Below, one piece after another: positions 35,233-44,356 of a stretch of DNA of 64,000 nucleotides. The DNA comes from Bacteroidia bacterium. Its GTDB lineage: Bacteria; Bacteroidota; Bacteroidia; Flavobacteriales; Flavobacteriaceae. The notes below the pieces were generated by a model. The model saw nothing but the letters and a program-made list of their open reading frames with translations, was not told the DNA's origin and did no database searches. The position numbers were made by a program, and so were the translations under genes. The stretch's first letter is position 1, and each line of letters opens with the position of its first letter. The stretch spans positions 434,001-498,000 of the forward strand of contig JAUIDI010000002.1 of assembly GCA_030428705.1 (NCBI GenBank), given 5' to 3'.

Positions 35233-38200
35233 ATGATGAAAAACCGAATCGCCTTAATATTCATTATTGGCCTCTGCCTTAGGGTTTCCTCCCAGCAAAT
35301 ATACCCTACGTACTCCAATGCATGGCAAAAAGTCTATATGTATGAAGTGCAGTCATTACCGAAATCAGCATTGGCCGAAGTTGAAAAAATATTTGAACTG
35401 GCCAACAAAGACAATAATGCCCCACAACTGGTAAAGACCCTTATCTACAAGTCAAAATTCGCTTTGACGCTTGAAGAAAACACCCAACTAAAGGTCGTTG
35501 AGACAATTAAACATGAAATCGCACGCACCGAATTTCCGGCCAAAAATGTTCTGGAAAGTGTTTTGGCCAATATTTACTGGCAATATTTTCAACAGAACCG
35601 TTGGAAAATCTATAATCGAACAAAAACCAAAGAAAAGGTACATGCCGAAGATTTCAGAACATGGGACTTGCAGACCCTTTTTCAAGAAGCCCAACTGCAC
35701 TATCAAAATTCATTAGTTGATATTGACAAACTTCAAAAAAGCGATCTACGGGCTTTCAATGCAATATTGACAACGCAAAGGAATTCGAAAAAATATCGCC
35801 CGACCGTTTTTGATTTTTTAGCACACCGCGCCATTGACTTCTATAAAAACGAAGAAGCCGGTCTTACCCGACCTTCGTATAAATTTGAAATCTCAAATTC
35901 AACCCTGTTATGCGGTAATTTAGATTTCTTGGAAACCGAGATCGTTACTAAGGACAGTCTATCACAACACCTCTCGGCGTTGAAATTATACAAAGAGCTA
36001 ACCAAGTTCCACAGCAAGGACAAAGATCCTACTGCATTGATCGATATAACCCTAAATAGATTGGGTTTTGTGAACGCAAATGCAGTTTTCGAGAACAGAC
36101 GGTCAATTTACTTAGGAACACTTTTCGAATTAAAAGAAGCCTATAAAGCCCACGAAGTTAGTACGGAAATCGATTATGTAATAGCTTCTTTTTTAGATGG
36201 GCAGGCCAATGAGTATGTTCCATTGACCAAAACGGAGAACCGCTTTAAAAGAAAAGAAGCAATAAGAATTTGTGAGGAAGCGATTAAAAATTTCCCGAAT
36301 TCGATAGGGTCCGAAAAATGCGAGGCCCTCAAAACCCGAATCGAACAAAAACAATTAAACATACGCATCGAAAAATTCGTTCCGATCAATACACCGTCAA
36401 GAATTCTGGTCAACTACAAAAATCTGGACAAACTTTATTTTAAGGCCTATAAAATTAGTGAAACTCAAAAATCCAGATTTCATAAGATATATAACGACTC
36501 AATCCGTACCGCCTTTGTTTCAAAACTTGAACAGGTAAAAACCTGGCAAGTTTCCTTGACAAACGAGCAGGATTTTCAAAACCATACTACCGAAGTGTTA
36601 CTTCCACCTCTACGACATGGTAATTTTTTGATTGTTGCCACCATGGAAGATGATGTACCGGAAAGTGGTATGATGGCTTTTGGTTTCGCACAAATCACCG
36701 ATTTGGCCTTAGTTCAAAGCAACCAAATTGACAAAAATGTTTACCAAGTAGTTGACCGGAATACAGGTAAACCGATTGCAAAGGCAAGGGTCAACCTAAA
36801 GTCGGAAGTTCGCGGTAACAAATTGAACAAAGATTTCATTACAGATAAAAACGGGCAATTTTCGTTTGAAACAAGTAGGTATCATCATAATGTAATGGTC
36901 ACTGTCAAAACTCAGAACGACAAGGCAATTTTTGGCCAACTTTACATCAACGGGCAAAATAGAAATTTCAGTGAAGACAGTGATGAAGAAATCGTTGTAC
37001 GTCCATTCGTATTTACCGATCGTAGTATTTACCGTCCAGGGCAAACGGTATATTTTAAAGTCATCGCCATAAAAAAACAAGGCAAAAAGACCGAAATACT
37101 CCCAAATGAATATATAGAGGTGATTCTTGAAGACCCCAACGAGCAAGATGTTCAAGAACTGAACATAAAGCTTAACGAATTCGGTTCGGCATCGGGTGAA
37201 TTCGTTTTACCGAGTTCAGGGCTGACGGGAACATACAATATTCTCATCGATGAGAGCTATGAGTACGACAGCCAACTTTACGACGACGATGACAATTATT
37301 ATGGCTTTGAAGACTACTTTGGGCATACCATTTCGGTAGAAGAATATAAGCGCCCTAAGTTCGAAACGAAGTTCGAGCCCGTTACCAACACTTATAGGCT
37401 TAATGATAGTATTACTGTAAAAGGCCGGGCAATGGCTTTTGCCGGGAGTACCGTTTCTGATGCTAAGGTTAGTTATAGGGTCATGCGAACGGCCCAATTT
37501 CCAAGATGGTATCACATATGGCCCGAACCTTCGTTTTCTTCAGATGCCCTGGAAATTGTCCATGGTGAAACTAATACGAATGCTTCTGGTGAATTTGAAA
37601 TCGTGTTTAAGGCTATTCCCGACCTGTCCATTAACGAAGAAAACCAACCCACCTTTAACTACACGGTTTTTGCAGATGTCACCGATTTAAACGGTGAGAC
37701 CCGTAGTTCCGAAACATTGGTCAAAGTTGGTTATCATACGTTAAACGCCACTATTTCAGTTGATGACATGATCGATAAGAAATCTTCCGATCATCACTTG
37801 AAAATCAATACCGAAAATCTGAACGGCGCGTTTGTTGCCACCAAGGGAACGATTAGAATCTTCAAATTGAAAGCCTCCGAAAACCCTTTAAGGGTACGCC
37901 CGTGGCAAGTACCCGATTATCAAAATTTCACCGAAGAAGAGTTTCGAAGACTTTTTCCGCACGATGCCTATACCAACGACGAACATGATGAAACCAAATT
38001 GAAAAAAGGCGAACTCGTCTACGAGAGAACATTCGATACTGAAAAATCAAGAGAATACTCCTTAGGGAATATTAAAAAATGGGTATCAGGACTTTATCTA
38101 TCGGAAATCGAATGCAGCGATAAAAACGGACAAAAAGTTAAGGACGAACAACGCTTTACCGTTTTCGCAACCAAAGAAAAGCAAGTTGCCGACAATAAAT

Positions 38201-41200
38201 TGTTCTTTATAAACACCGACAAGGTGATTTATAAGCATGGCGAAACAGTTGAACTTCAAGTCGGTTCTGCGGCCGAAAATGTTACGGTAACGATCGAGGT
38301 CGAAAAAAAGCAAAAAACAACCTCCACGTATTTTGTGCAGTTGAGCAATGAAACCAAGACGCTCAAAATACCGGTGACCGAAAACGATTCGGGCGGTTTT
38401 GGCATCAAGTATCATTTTGTCTGTTACAATAGCTTTAATGCCGGGCAATTGACGGTCATAGTGCCATACGATTCAAATAGACTTTCTATCGAAACGATGA
38501 CTTTCAGGGACAGACTGCAACCGGGTAGCGAGCAAAAATGGAGTTTCAAAATAAAGAACGACAAAAACGATAGGGTTGCCGCCGAGATTCTCGCCGCCAT
38601 GTACGATGCTTCCTTAGGCGGGTTTAAAACACATAGTTGGGCGTTCGACCCCATCCAATGTTATCAGTATTCATTATTTGGCATCAGCAGTGCCCATTAC
38701 AGTTTTGGAGACGTAGGTTTTACGGTTCGTAATTTGCCAAGGAATAACAAAATACTGCCACAACAATTATATGATCATCTGAACTGGTTCGGTTTTAGTT
38801 TTAACAATAACCAATGGGTTAACCGAAACTATTTGTCAAAGGTTGAAAGGCCGCGTCATGAATCCCGAAGTTCTTACGACAAAACCGTTTCCGGGGTGGT
38901 CACGGATGCCGATAATTTGCCATTGCCCGGTGTAAACGTGTTAATAGAAGGAACGACTTTTGGTACCACTACCGATTTCGACGGTTACTATTCCATCAAT
39001 GTAAAAAGTGACGATAAATTGATTTTTAGTTATATCGGCTTTAACTCGACCGAAGTCGATATAGATGATGGTAAAACCGTGAACGTGCAACTAGAAGAAG
39101 ATACCGCAAGGTTAGATGAAGTCGTTGTGGTCGGATATGCAACGGAAACCAAAAGAGCTATGACCAGTACTGTTACCAGTATCATTTCAGAAGAAATTTC
39201 GGAAGATAATGACATTGGCCAAGTTTTGGCCGGCAAAGTGGCCGGAGTAGAAATTGTTCGGGACGATAGCGTATCGGACGAAGATTCTTCAATTGTTATC
39301 AGAGGGTTAAGTTCAATATCGAATTTGAACAACCCGCTGTTTGTGGTCGATGGCACCATAGTAGAAGATTTTAATATTACCAGTGCCGACGTGCTTGACA
39401 TCAGTATTTTAAAAGATGAAGCCGCTACGGCATTATATGGTGCAAAGGCCGTTAATGGTGTTGTTATTATTTTGACCAGGTCGGGACAAGCCAAACTCGA
39501 TGCCGAACTATCTAAAATTCAGGCACGTAAAAACTTACGGGAAACTGCGTTCTTCTATCCCCATCTTCTAACGGATGAAGATGGTAACGTCAGTTTTGAG
39601 TTTACCGTGCCCGAGGCCTTGACCCGATGGAACCTCCAATTGCTGGCACACACTAAGAATTTGAAATCGACCTCAAAAACCTTATCTGCGGTTACCCAAA
39701 AAGAATTGATGGTCATACCGAACGTACCTCGTTTTTTACGGGAAGGTGATGAAATCGTTATCAGTACCAAAATTGCCAACCTCAGCAGCAAAAAACTATC
39801 GGGCACAGCTCGATTAGAACTCATCGATGCCATTGATGGTAGCGACGTTACGAAACAATTACTAATTTCTCCTTCTTCGGGAGAACCGGAGCGGGTCTTT
39901 ACAGTAGACTCCCTCAATAACACCCAGGTCTCCTGGCGATTGAAAATCGTAGAGGGAATTCAGACCGTGCAATACAAAATCATTGCAAAAGCTGGAGACT
40001 TCAGTGATGGGGAACAAAACCTGCTTCCAGTGTTGATCAATCGCATGTTGGTCACCGAAACCTTGCCGATGTGGGTACGAAGCGACCAGACAAAGACCTT
40101 CACACTCGACAAGTTGAAAAATGTTTCCTCGAAAAGCTTGAAGCATCATAAGTTAGCTTTGGAAATGACCTCGAACCCCGCTTGGTATGCGGTGCAGGCC
40201 CTTCCCTATTTGATGGAATATCCGTATGACTGTAACGAGCAAATCTTTTCAAGATACTATGCCAATAGTTTGGCAAGCCATATCGCCAATTCGAATCCGC
40301 GTATTCAAGAAGTTTTCAATCAATGGCGAAATTCCGATGCACTGTTGAGCGATCTTGAAAAAAACCAAGAACTGAAATCCCTTTTGATCCAAGAAACGCC
40401 CTGGCTTCGCGATGCCCGATCGGAAACCGAGCAGAAAAAGCGTATCGCTCTCTTGTTCGATCTAAACAAGATGAGACATGAGCAACAGAACGCCTTATCC
40501 AAATTAAGGAACAATCAAAAAACCTCCGGAGCTTGGGCCTGGTTTAATGGCGGACCCGACAACCGCTTTATCACGCAACACATCATCACAGGGTTGGGGC
40601 ATTTAAAGAAATTGGCGGTTACATCGAATGCCCCCGAGATGCAATCCGTTATTAAAAAGGCCATTTCGTATTTAGACAATGAATTCGTCAATGAATACGA
40701 GCGTATGAAGCAATATGCCTCGAATATTGACGATGACCATCTAAGCCGAACACAGATCCATTACCTGTATATGCGCAGTTTTTTCAAGGATATTCCTTCG
40801 AGCAAAAAGGTCAAGGAAATTACTGCCTACTATAAAGGCCAAACCCAAAAGTATTGGATGAACAAAGAGTTGTATTCCAAAGGAATGTTGGCCTTGGTTT
40901 TACATAGAATGGACGATTCGACCACTTCCGGCAAAATATTGAGGTCTTTAAAAGAGAACAGCATAACCTCGGAAGAACTTGGTATGTACTGGAAAGCGAA
41001 TACCGCCTCATTGTATTGGTATCAGGCTCCCATAGAAACCCAGGCGTTGCTGATCGAGGCTTTTCAGGAAATTGAAAACGACACCAAAACCGTTGACAAT
41101 CTTAAAATCTGGTTGCTAAAGAATAAACAGACCAATCAGTGGGAAACGACCAAGGCAACGACGGAAGCCGTATACGCCTTATTACTTCAAGGTAGCGATT

Positions 41201-41859
41201 GGCTCTCGGTTACAGATGCGGTCGAGGTCCTCGTTGGAGGCAACAAAATTGAACCTTCAAAATTGGAAAATACGAAGGTCGAGGCCGGTACGGGATATTT
41301 CAAAACCTCATGGAACAGTACCGAAATCACCCCTAAAATGTCGGAAGTACTGATCTCGAAGAAAGGGAAAGGCATCGCTTGGGGAGCATTGTATTGGCAA
41401 TACTTCGAGGATTTGGATAAAATCACATCGGCGGAAACCCCGTTACAGCTGAAGAAAAAATTGTTCCTGAAAAAAATTACGGATACCGGGGAAGAAATTT
41501 CCGAAATCACGGACAAGACCGACTTGAATGTGGGCGATTTGGTTCGTGTGCGAATCGAACTCCGTTCCGACCGGGAAATGGAATTCGTACACATGAAGGA
41601 CATGCGCGCCTCGGGCATGGAACCCATCAACGTATCCTCACAATACAAATGGCAAGACGGACTCGGTTACTACGAAAGTACCAAAGACGCAAGCACCAAT
41701 TTCTTTTTCGATTATCTGCCCAAAGGGGTATTCGTATTCGAATATGACCTACGTGTCAACAATGCAGGGGAGTTCAGCAATGGCATTACCACGATCCAGA
41801 GTATGTATGCCCCCGAATTTAGTAGTCATAGCAAGGGTGTTCGCATAATCGTGAACTAG
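35233..41859 (+). CDS. Alpha-2-macroglobulin family protein with inserted CarboxypepD_reg and TonB-plug domains
   Basis: 2208 residues (start at 35233 or the adjacent ATG at 35236). A signal peptide (KNRIALIFIIGLCLRVSSQ, no good lipobox) precedes a helical region of about 500 residues. Then come macroglobulin domains: FTDRSIYRPGQTVYFKVIAI (MG2 hallmark, about 595) and the beta-rich segments to about 1200. At 1217-1300 sits a CarboxypepD_reg domain (SGVVTDADNLPLPGVNVLIE). At about 1295-1417 sits a SusC-like plug (LDEVVVVGY, LAGKVAGVEI, IRGLSSISNLNNPLFVVDG). The A2M domain resumes (ETAFFYPHLLTDEDGNVSFE, about 1440). The thioester motif YPYDCNEQIF has Cys1667 and Gln1670. The insertion lies where the protease-bait region is expected. 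The family traps proteases in the periplasm; the plug module's role is unknown. Confidence 0.9.
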   Translation: MMKNRIALIFIIGLCLRVSSQQIYPTYSNAWQKVYMYEVQSLPKSALAEVEKIFELANKDNNAPQLVKTLIYKSKFALTLEENTQLKVVETIKHEIARTEFPAKNVLESVLANIYWQYFQQNRWKIYNRTKTKEKVHAEDFRTWDLQTLFQEAQLHYQNSLVDIDKLQKSDLRAFNAILTTQRNSKKYRPTVFDFLAHRAIDFYKNEEAGLTRPSYKFEISNSTLLCGNLDFLETEIVTKDSLSQHLSALKLYKELTKFHSKDKDPTALIDITLNRLGFVNANAVFENRRSIYLGTLFELKEAYKAHEVSTEIDYVIASFLDGQANEYVPLTKTENRFKRKEAIRICEEAIKNFPNSIGSEKCEALKTRIEQKQLNIRIEKFVPINTPSRILVNYKNLDKLYFKAYKISETQKSRFHKIYNDSIRTAFVSKLEQVKTWQVSLTNEQDFQNHTTEVLLPPLRHGNFLIVATMEDDVPESGMMAFGFAQITDLALVQSNQIDKNVYQVVDRNTGKPIAKARVNLKSEVRGNKLNKDFITDKNGQFSFETSRYHHNVMVTVKTQNDKAIFGQLYINGQNRNFSEDSDEEIVVRPFVFTDRSIYRPGQTVYFKVIAIKKQGKKTEILPNEYIEVILEDPNEQDVQELNIKLNEFGSASGEFVLPSSGLTGTYNILIDESYEYDSQLYDDDDNYYGFEDYFGHTISVEEYKRPKFETKFEPVTNTYRLNDSITVKGRAMAFAGSTVSDAKVSYRVMRTAQFPRWYHIWPEPSFSSDALEIVHGETNTNASGEFEIVFKAIPDLSINEENQPTFNYTVFADVTDLNGETRSSETLVKVGYHTLNATISVDDMIDKKSSDHHLKINTENLNGAFVATKGTIRIFKLKASENPLRVRPWQVPDYQNFTEEEFRRLFPHDAYTNDEHDETKLKKGELVYERTFDTEKSREYSLGNIKKWVSGLYLSEIECSDKNGQKVKDEQRFTVFATKEKQVADNKLFFINTDKVIYKHGETVELQVGSAAENVTVTIEVEKKQKTTSTYFVQLSNETKTLKIPVTENDSGGFGIKYHFVCYNSFNAGQLTVIVPYDSNRLSIETMTFRDRLQPGSEQKWSFKIKNDKNDRVAAEILAAMYDASLGGFKTHSWAFDPIQCYQYSLFGISSAHYSFGDVGFTVRNLPRNNKILPQQLYDHLNWFGFSFNNNQWVNRNYLSKVERPRHESRSSYDKTVSGVVTDADNLPLPGVNVLIEGTTFGTTTDFDGYYSINVKSDDKLIFSYIGFNSTEVDIDDGKTVNVQLEEDTARLDEVVVVGYATETKRAMTSTVTSIISEEISEDNDIGQVLAGKVAGVEIVRDDSVSDEDSSIVIRGLSSISNLNNPLFVVDGTIVEDFNITSADVLDISILKDEAATALYGAKAVNGVVIILTRSGQAKLDAELSKIQARKNLRETAFFYPHLLTDEDGNVSFEFTVPEALTRWNLQLLAHTKNLKSTSKTLSAVTQKELMVIPNVPRFLREGDEIVISTKIANLSSKKLSGTARLELIDAIDGSDVTKQLLISPSSGEPERVFTVDSLNNTQVSWRLKIVEGIQTVQYKIIAKAGDFSDGEQNLLPVLINRMLVTETLPMWVRSDQTKTFTLDKLKNVSSKSLKHHKLALEMTSNPAWYAVQALPYLMEYPYDCNEQIFSRYYANSLASHIANSNPRIQEVFNQWRNSDALLSDLEKNQELKSLLIQETPWLRDARSETEQKKRIALLFDLNKMRHEQQNALSKLRNNQKTSGAWAWFNGGPDNRFITQHIITGLGHLKKLAVTSNAPEMQSVIKKAISYLDNEFVNEYERMKQYASNIDDDHLSRTQIHYLYMRSFFKDIPSSKKVKEITAYYKGQTQKYWMNKELYSKGMLALVLHRMDDSTTSGKILRSLKENSITSEELGMYWKANTASLYWYQAPIETQALLIEAFQEIENDTKTVDNLKIWLLKNKQTNQWETTKATTEAVYALLLQGSDWLSVTDAVEVLVGGNKIEPSKLENTKVEAGTGYFKTSWNSTEITPKMSEVLISKKGKGIAWGALYWQYFEDLDKITSAETPLQLKKKLFLKKITDTGEEISEITDKTDLNVGDLVRVRIELRSDREMEFVHMKDMRASGMEPINVSSQYKWQDGLGYYESTKDASTNFFFDYLPKGVFVFEYDLRVNNAGEFSNGITTIQSMYAPEFSSHSKGVRIIVN

Positions 41860-41894
41860 AAAATTTGTAAATTTAATGCGCAGAAGAAATTACC

Positions 41895-41921
41895 GCGCTA
41901 AATGAAAACGGTATTTAGCGC
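41895..41921. other. Hairpin between the A2M/plug gene and the next gene
   Basis: Perfect nine-base arms GCGCTAAAT / ATTTAGCGC around a nine-base loop. No T run follows on either strand, so it is not a typical terminator; it may stabilise or process the mRNA. A further palindrome, TGTTGAACAACA (41962-41973), lies about 30 bases before the next ATG. Confidence 0.6.
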
Positions 41922-42006
41922 AGTCGAAAGAGGGGTTCACTCAATATCGATTTTTACAATGTGTTGAACAACATAGTTTAGAGGTGTACAATTAAAACCA
42001 AAAATT

Positions 42007-42735
42007 ATGAAAAATGCACTACAGATTACCCAATCATGTTCCGAAAAATTTGAGAGCTTTGTCCCGACCCCTAATGGAGGATTTTGCAGTTCATGCGAAA
42101 AAGAAGTAATCGATTCTACAAACATGCCGGAACCTGAGCTAATTGCCAGTTTCAATAATAAGACTACGAATACCCGTGGCCAATTTAAAAACACACAGTT
42201 AAAAACTTATAGAACACCATCCATGAGTAGAAGAAATAATGGCTTTCTTACGCGAAGTATGGCAATGGTAGGGCTTTCATTGTTGAGCCTTGGCAGTGTT
42301 GCCAGCTTGCGGGCACAAGATCTGGCCAATGCAGACGCACCGTTAAAAACTGAAGTAAGTGTTTCGCAAAAACCACTTGATACAAATAGCTTCATAGTGC
42401 AGGAATATACGGTAAAAGGAACCGTACTTGATGAAACGAACGAACCGCTTTCGGGAGTCAATGTTGTTTTGAAAGGAACTGCGGAAGGGGTTGTTACAGA
42501 TCTTGACGGAAAGTTCGAATTTCCCAGAACTTTGGAGGTTGACGATGTTTTGGTTTTTAGTTTTATCGGTTATGAAACCAAAGAATATGTCGTTCCTGAA
42601 AGTAACTTGTCTACCTTGGACATTACAATAACCTTTGATACCGTGGATGTAGAACTTATGGGTGCCGTGGATACCGGAGGTGTTTACAAAACCAAACGCA
42701 ACATTTTCCAAAAATTCCTGGGATTGTTCAAATAA
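42007..42735 (+). CDS. Cys-motif membrane protein with C-terminal CarboxypepD_reg domain
   Basis: 242 residues. The N-terminus ITQSCSEKFESFVPTPNGGF followed by CSSCEKEVIDSTN contains C-x15-C-x2-C, a pattern I know from Bacteroidota proteins that read C..W..M.P...GRFC..C.K.V.DFT and that looks like a small cytoplasmic metal site. One membrane helix (SMAMVGLSLLSLGSVASLRA, about 82-101) follows, then a CarboxypepD_reg domain (VKGTVLDETNEPLSGVNVVL, about 138-220) outside. Its stop overlaps the next ATG by one base. Domain function unknown. Confidence 0.82.
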   Translation: MKNALQITQSCSEKFESFVPTPNGGFCSSCEKEVIDSTNMPEPELIASFNNKTTNTRGQFKNTQLKTYRTPSMSRRNNGFLTRSMAMVGLSLLSLGSVASLRAQDLANADAPLKTEVSVSQKPLDTNSFIVQEYTVKGTVLDETNEPLSGVNVVLKGTAEGVVTDLDGKFEFPRTLEVDDVLVFSFIGYETKEYVVPESNLSTLDITITFDTVDVELMGAVDTGGVYKTKRNIFQKFLGLFK

Positions 42736-43748
42736 TGAAATCAATCTTTCCCCTTTTGCTGCTCGTTAGCCTTCTATGTCACGGTCAGCGTGATGATTTT
42801 ATCAACGTCGATTTTGGAAAAGCGGATAGTATCGCACTTATGCACAAAGGGGAAAGCTTGAGAAACTTACCCATACTGATTCACGGATTAACGGCATCAT
42901 TGGAAACCGATGTCGAAAAATTCAGGGCCATTTATACATGGGTAGGCACGAATATTGAAAATGACTATCATGCCTATGTCAGAACTAGTAAAAAAAGGAA
43001 AAAACATGCCGATGATCGTACCGCCTTTCTTGAATGGAACAAAAGTTTTACCCCCAAGGTTTTCGAAAAGTTAGTGGAACAACGAAAGACGGCCTGTACG
43101 GGCTATGCTTTTTTGATAAAAGAAATGGCCCAAATCGCAGGTCTAGAATGTAAGATTATCGATGGCTACGGACGGACACCGACCTTGATTCTGGATGAAG
43201 AGAGTATTCCGAATCACTCATGGAACGCCATTGAACTTGATGGCAAGTGGTACTTGGCCGATGCGACATGGTCTGCGGGCCTTGTTATATTTGATGAGGG
43301 CGAACCAAGGTTCGAACATGATTATTTTGATGGTTATTTTTTGGCGGACCCGGCCTTGTTCGCAAAAAATCACTACCCCCTTGAAAAGAAGTGGACGTTG
43401 CTATCAAATCCTCCTGGCTTTGATGAATTCATAAAAAGCCCCATCGTGTACAAAGAAGCTTTTGCGTCGAACATCGTACCTGTTCAGCCTAATGAAATGT
43501 TTTTGGAAACCACAAAAAGCAAGCCCATTGAATTTATTTTTGAGACTCCCAAGGATATTAAAAATGAAAATACAATACTAATATTGAACAATGGTAATTC
43601 CGATAAAAGTGTTCACCCCGAAAGCACCTACGAAAAAAGTCAATTACGTTTAAAACATGTTTTTGATAAAACGGGGAAGTTTGACGTTCACATTCAGATG
43701 AACGATACCATTGTGGCCACATATGTTGTTAAAGTCAAGCGAAAATAA
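42735..43748 (+). CDS. Transglutaminase-like / kyphoscoliosis-peptidase-like secreted protein
   Basis: 337 residues, signal peptide MKSIFPLLLLVSLLCHGQ. The transglutaminase-like core spans about 50-190 with Cys121 in KTACTGYAFLIKEM, His161 in IPNHSWNAIELDG and Asp176 in YLADATW, the complete papain-like triad. The C-terminal third is a beta domain (FIFETPKDIKNENTILILNN). It may act as a protease or a cross-linking enzyme in the periplasm. One-base overlap (TAATG) ties it to the Cys-motif gene, and the A2M/plug gene lies just upstream on the same strand. Confidence 0.87.
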   Translation: MKSIFPLLLLVSLLCHGQRDDFINVDFGKADSIALMHKGESLRNLPILIHGLTASLETDVEKFRAIYTWVGTNIENDYHAYVRTSKKRKKHADDRTAFLEWNKSFTPKVFEKLVEQRKTACTGYAFLIKEMAQIAGLECKIIDGYGRTPTLILDEESIPNHSWNAIELDGKWYLADATWSAGLVIFDEGEPRFEHDYFDGYFLADPALFAKNHYPLEKKWTLLSNPPGFDEFIKSPIVYKEAFASNIVPVQPNEMFLETTKSKPIEFIFETPKDIKNENTILILNNGNSDKSVHPESTYEKSQLRLKHVFDKTGKFDVHIQMNDTIVATYVVKVKRK

Positions 43749-43762
43749 CCCTGTTACGATTG

Positions 43763-44290
43763 TTATTTCCTTTTTTTAGGCGGATATTTAGAAAGTACCT
43801 TGTCCACCAGTTCTTTCAACTTTTGTTCCCGAGCAAATGGGGGAAGATTTTCTTTTAACGAACTGGTACTCACGGCCTGCCAAAAAAGCTGGTCCTTTTT
43901 TGCATCGACAAAGTCAAATATAATTTGGCGCTCGAATTTTGAAGTGCCTAATGGGATACCTACCGAAACGCCACCACCTACATTGCTGCCCGTGCCACCG
44001 ACCCCGACCCCGACAGAAGTATTTTGGGGTGTTTGAAAAGACTTACCTTCTATATTGATAAGAAAATCAGGCTCTTCCGAAAAAACAAGACCTTTGGATT
44101 GCAAAGCAATATCCAATGCTTTGAAAAGCCTTTTGTCGTCCAACTCGCCAAGGCCCGTTTCAATGTCGGAATAATAGTTATAAGTGTTGTAGTTGGAAAA
44201 ATCGGTTTCCTTGTCGAAATCATAGTTGACTTTTACGGCATTACAGGAAATGAACAAAAGCAAAAAAAGAACGCGAAGTAGGTTTTGCAT
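43763..44290 (-). CDS. DUF4136-family lipoprotein
   Basis: 175 residues with lipoprotein signal MQNLLRVLFLLLFISC. NYDFDKETDFSNYNTYNYYS at the start of the mature part and a Gly/Val-rich strand pair (VGVGVGGTGSNVGGGVSVGI) are typical of DUF4136, followed by a helical C-terminus. The family is envelope-located and uncharacterised. Converges with the transglutaminase-like gene (14-base gap) and follows obgE on the minus strand. Confidence 0.85.
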   Translation of the reverse strand: MQNLLRVLFLLLFISCNAVKVNYDFDKETDFSNYNTYNYYSDIETGLGELDDKRLFKALDIALQSKGLVFSEEPDFLINIEGKSFQTPQNTSVGVGVGGTGSNVGGGVSVGIPLGTSKFERQIIFDFVDAKKDQLFWQAVSTSSLKENLPPFAREQKLKELVDKVLSKYPPKKRK

Positions 44291-44356
44291 AATAACAGCT
44301 TTCCTCTAAAATAAACAAAAAAACGACCCAAATATCTGAAAACCAGCCTTATTCGA

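Noticed and set aside
38881-39484. Possibility that the plug region in the A2M gene is an assembly or recombination chimera
   Set aside because: The reading frame is continuous on both sides, and the module boundaries fit domain borders; I keep it as a true fusion, with a check proposed.
41895-41921. Hairpin as a rho-independent terminator for the A2M/plug gene
   Set aside because: Stem is perfect but no T run follows on either strand.
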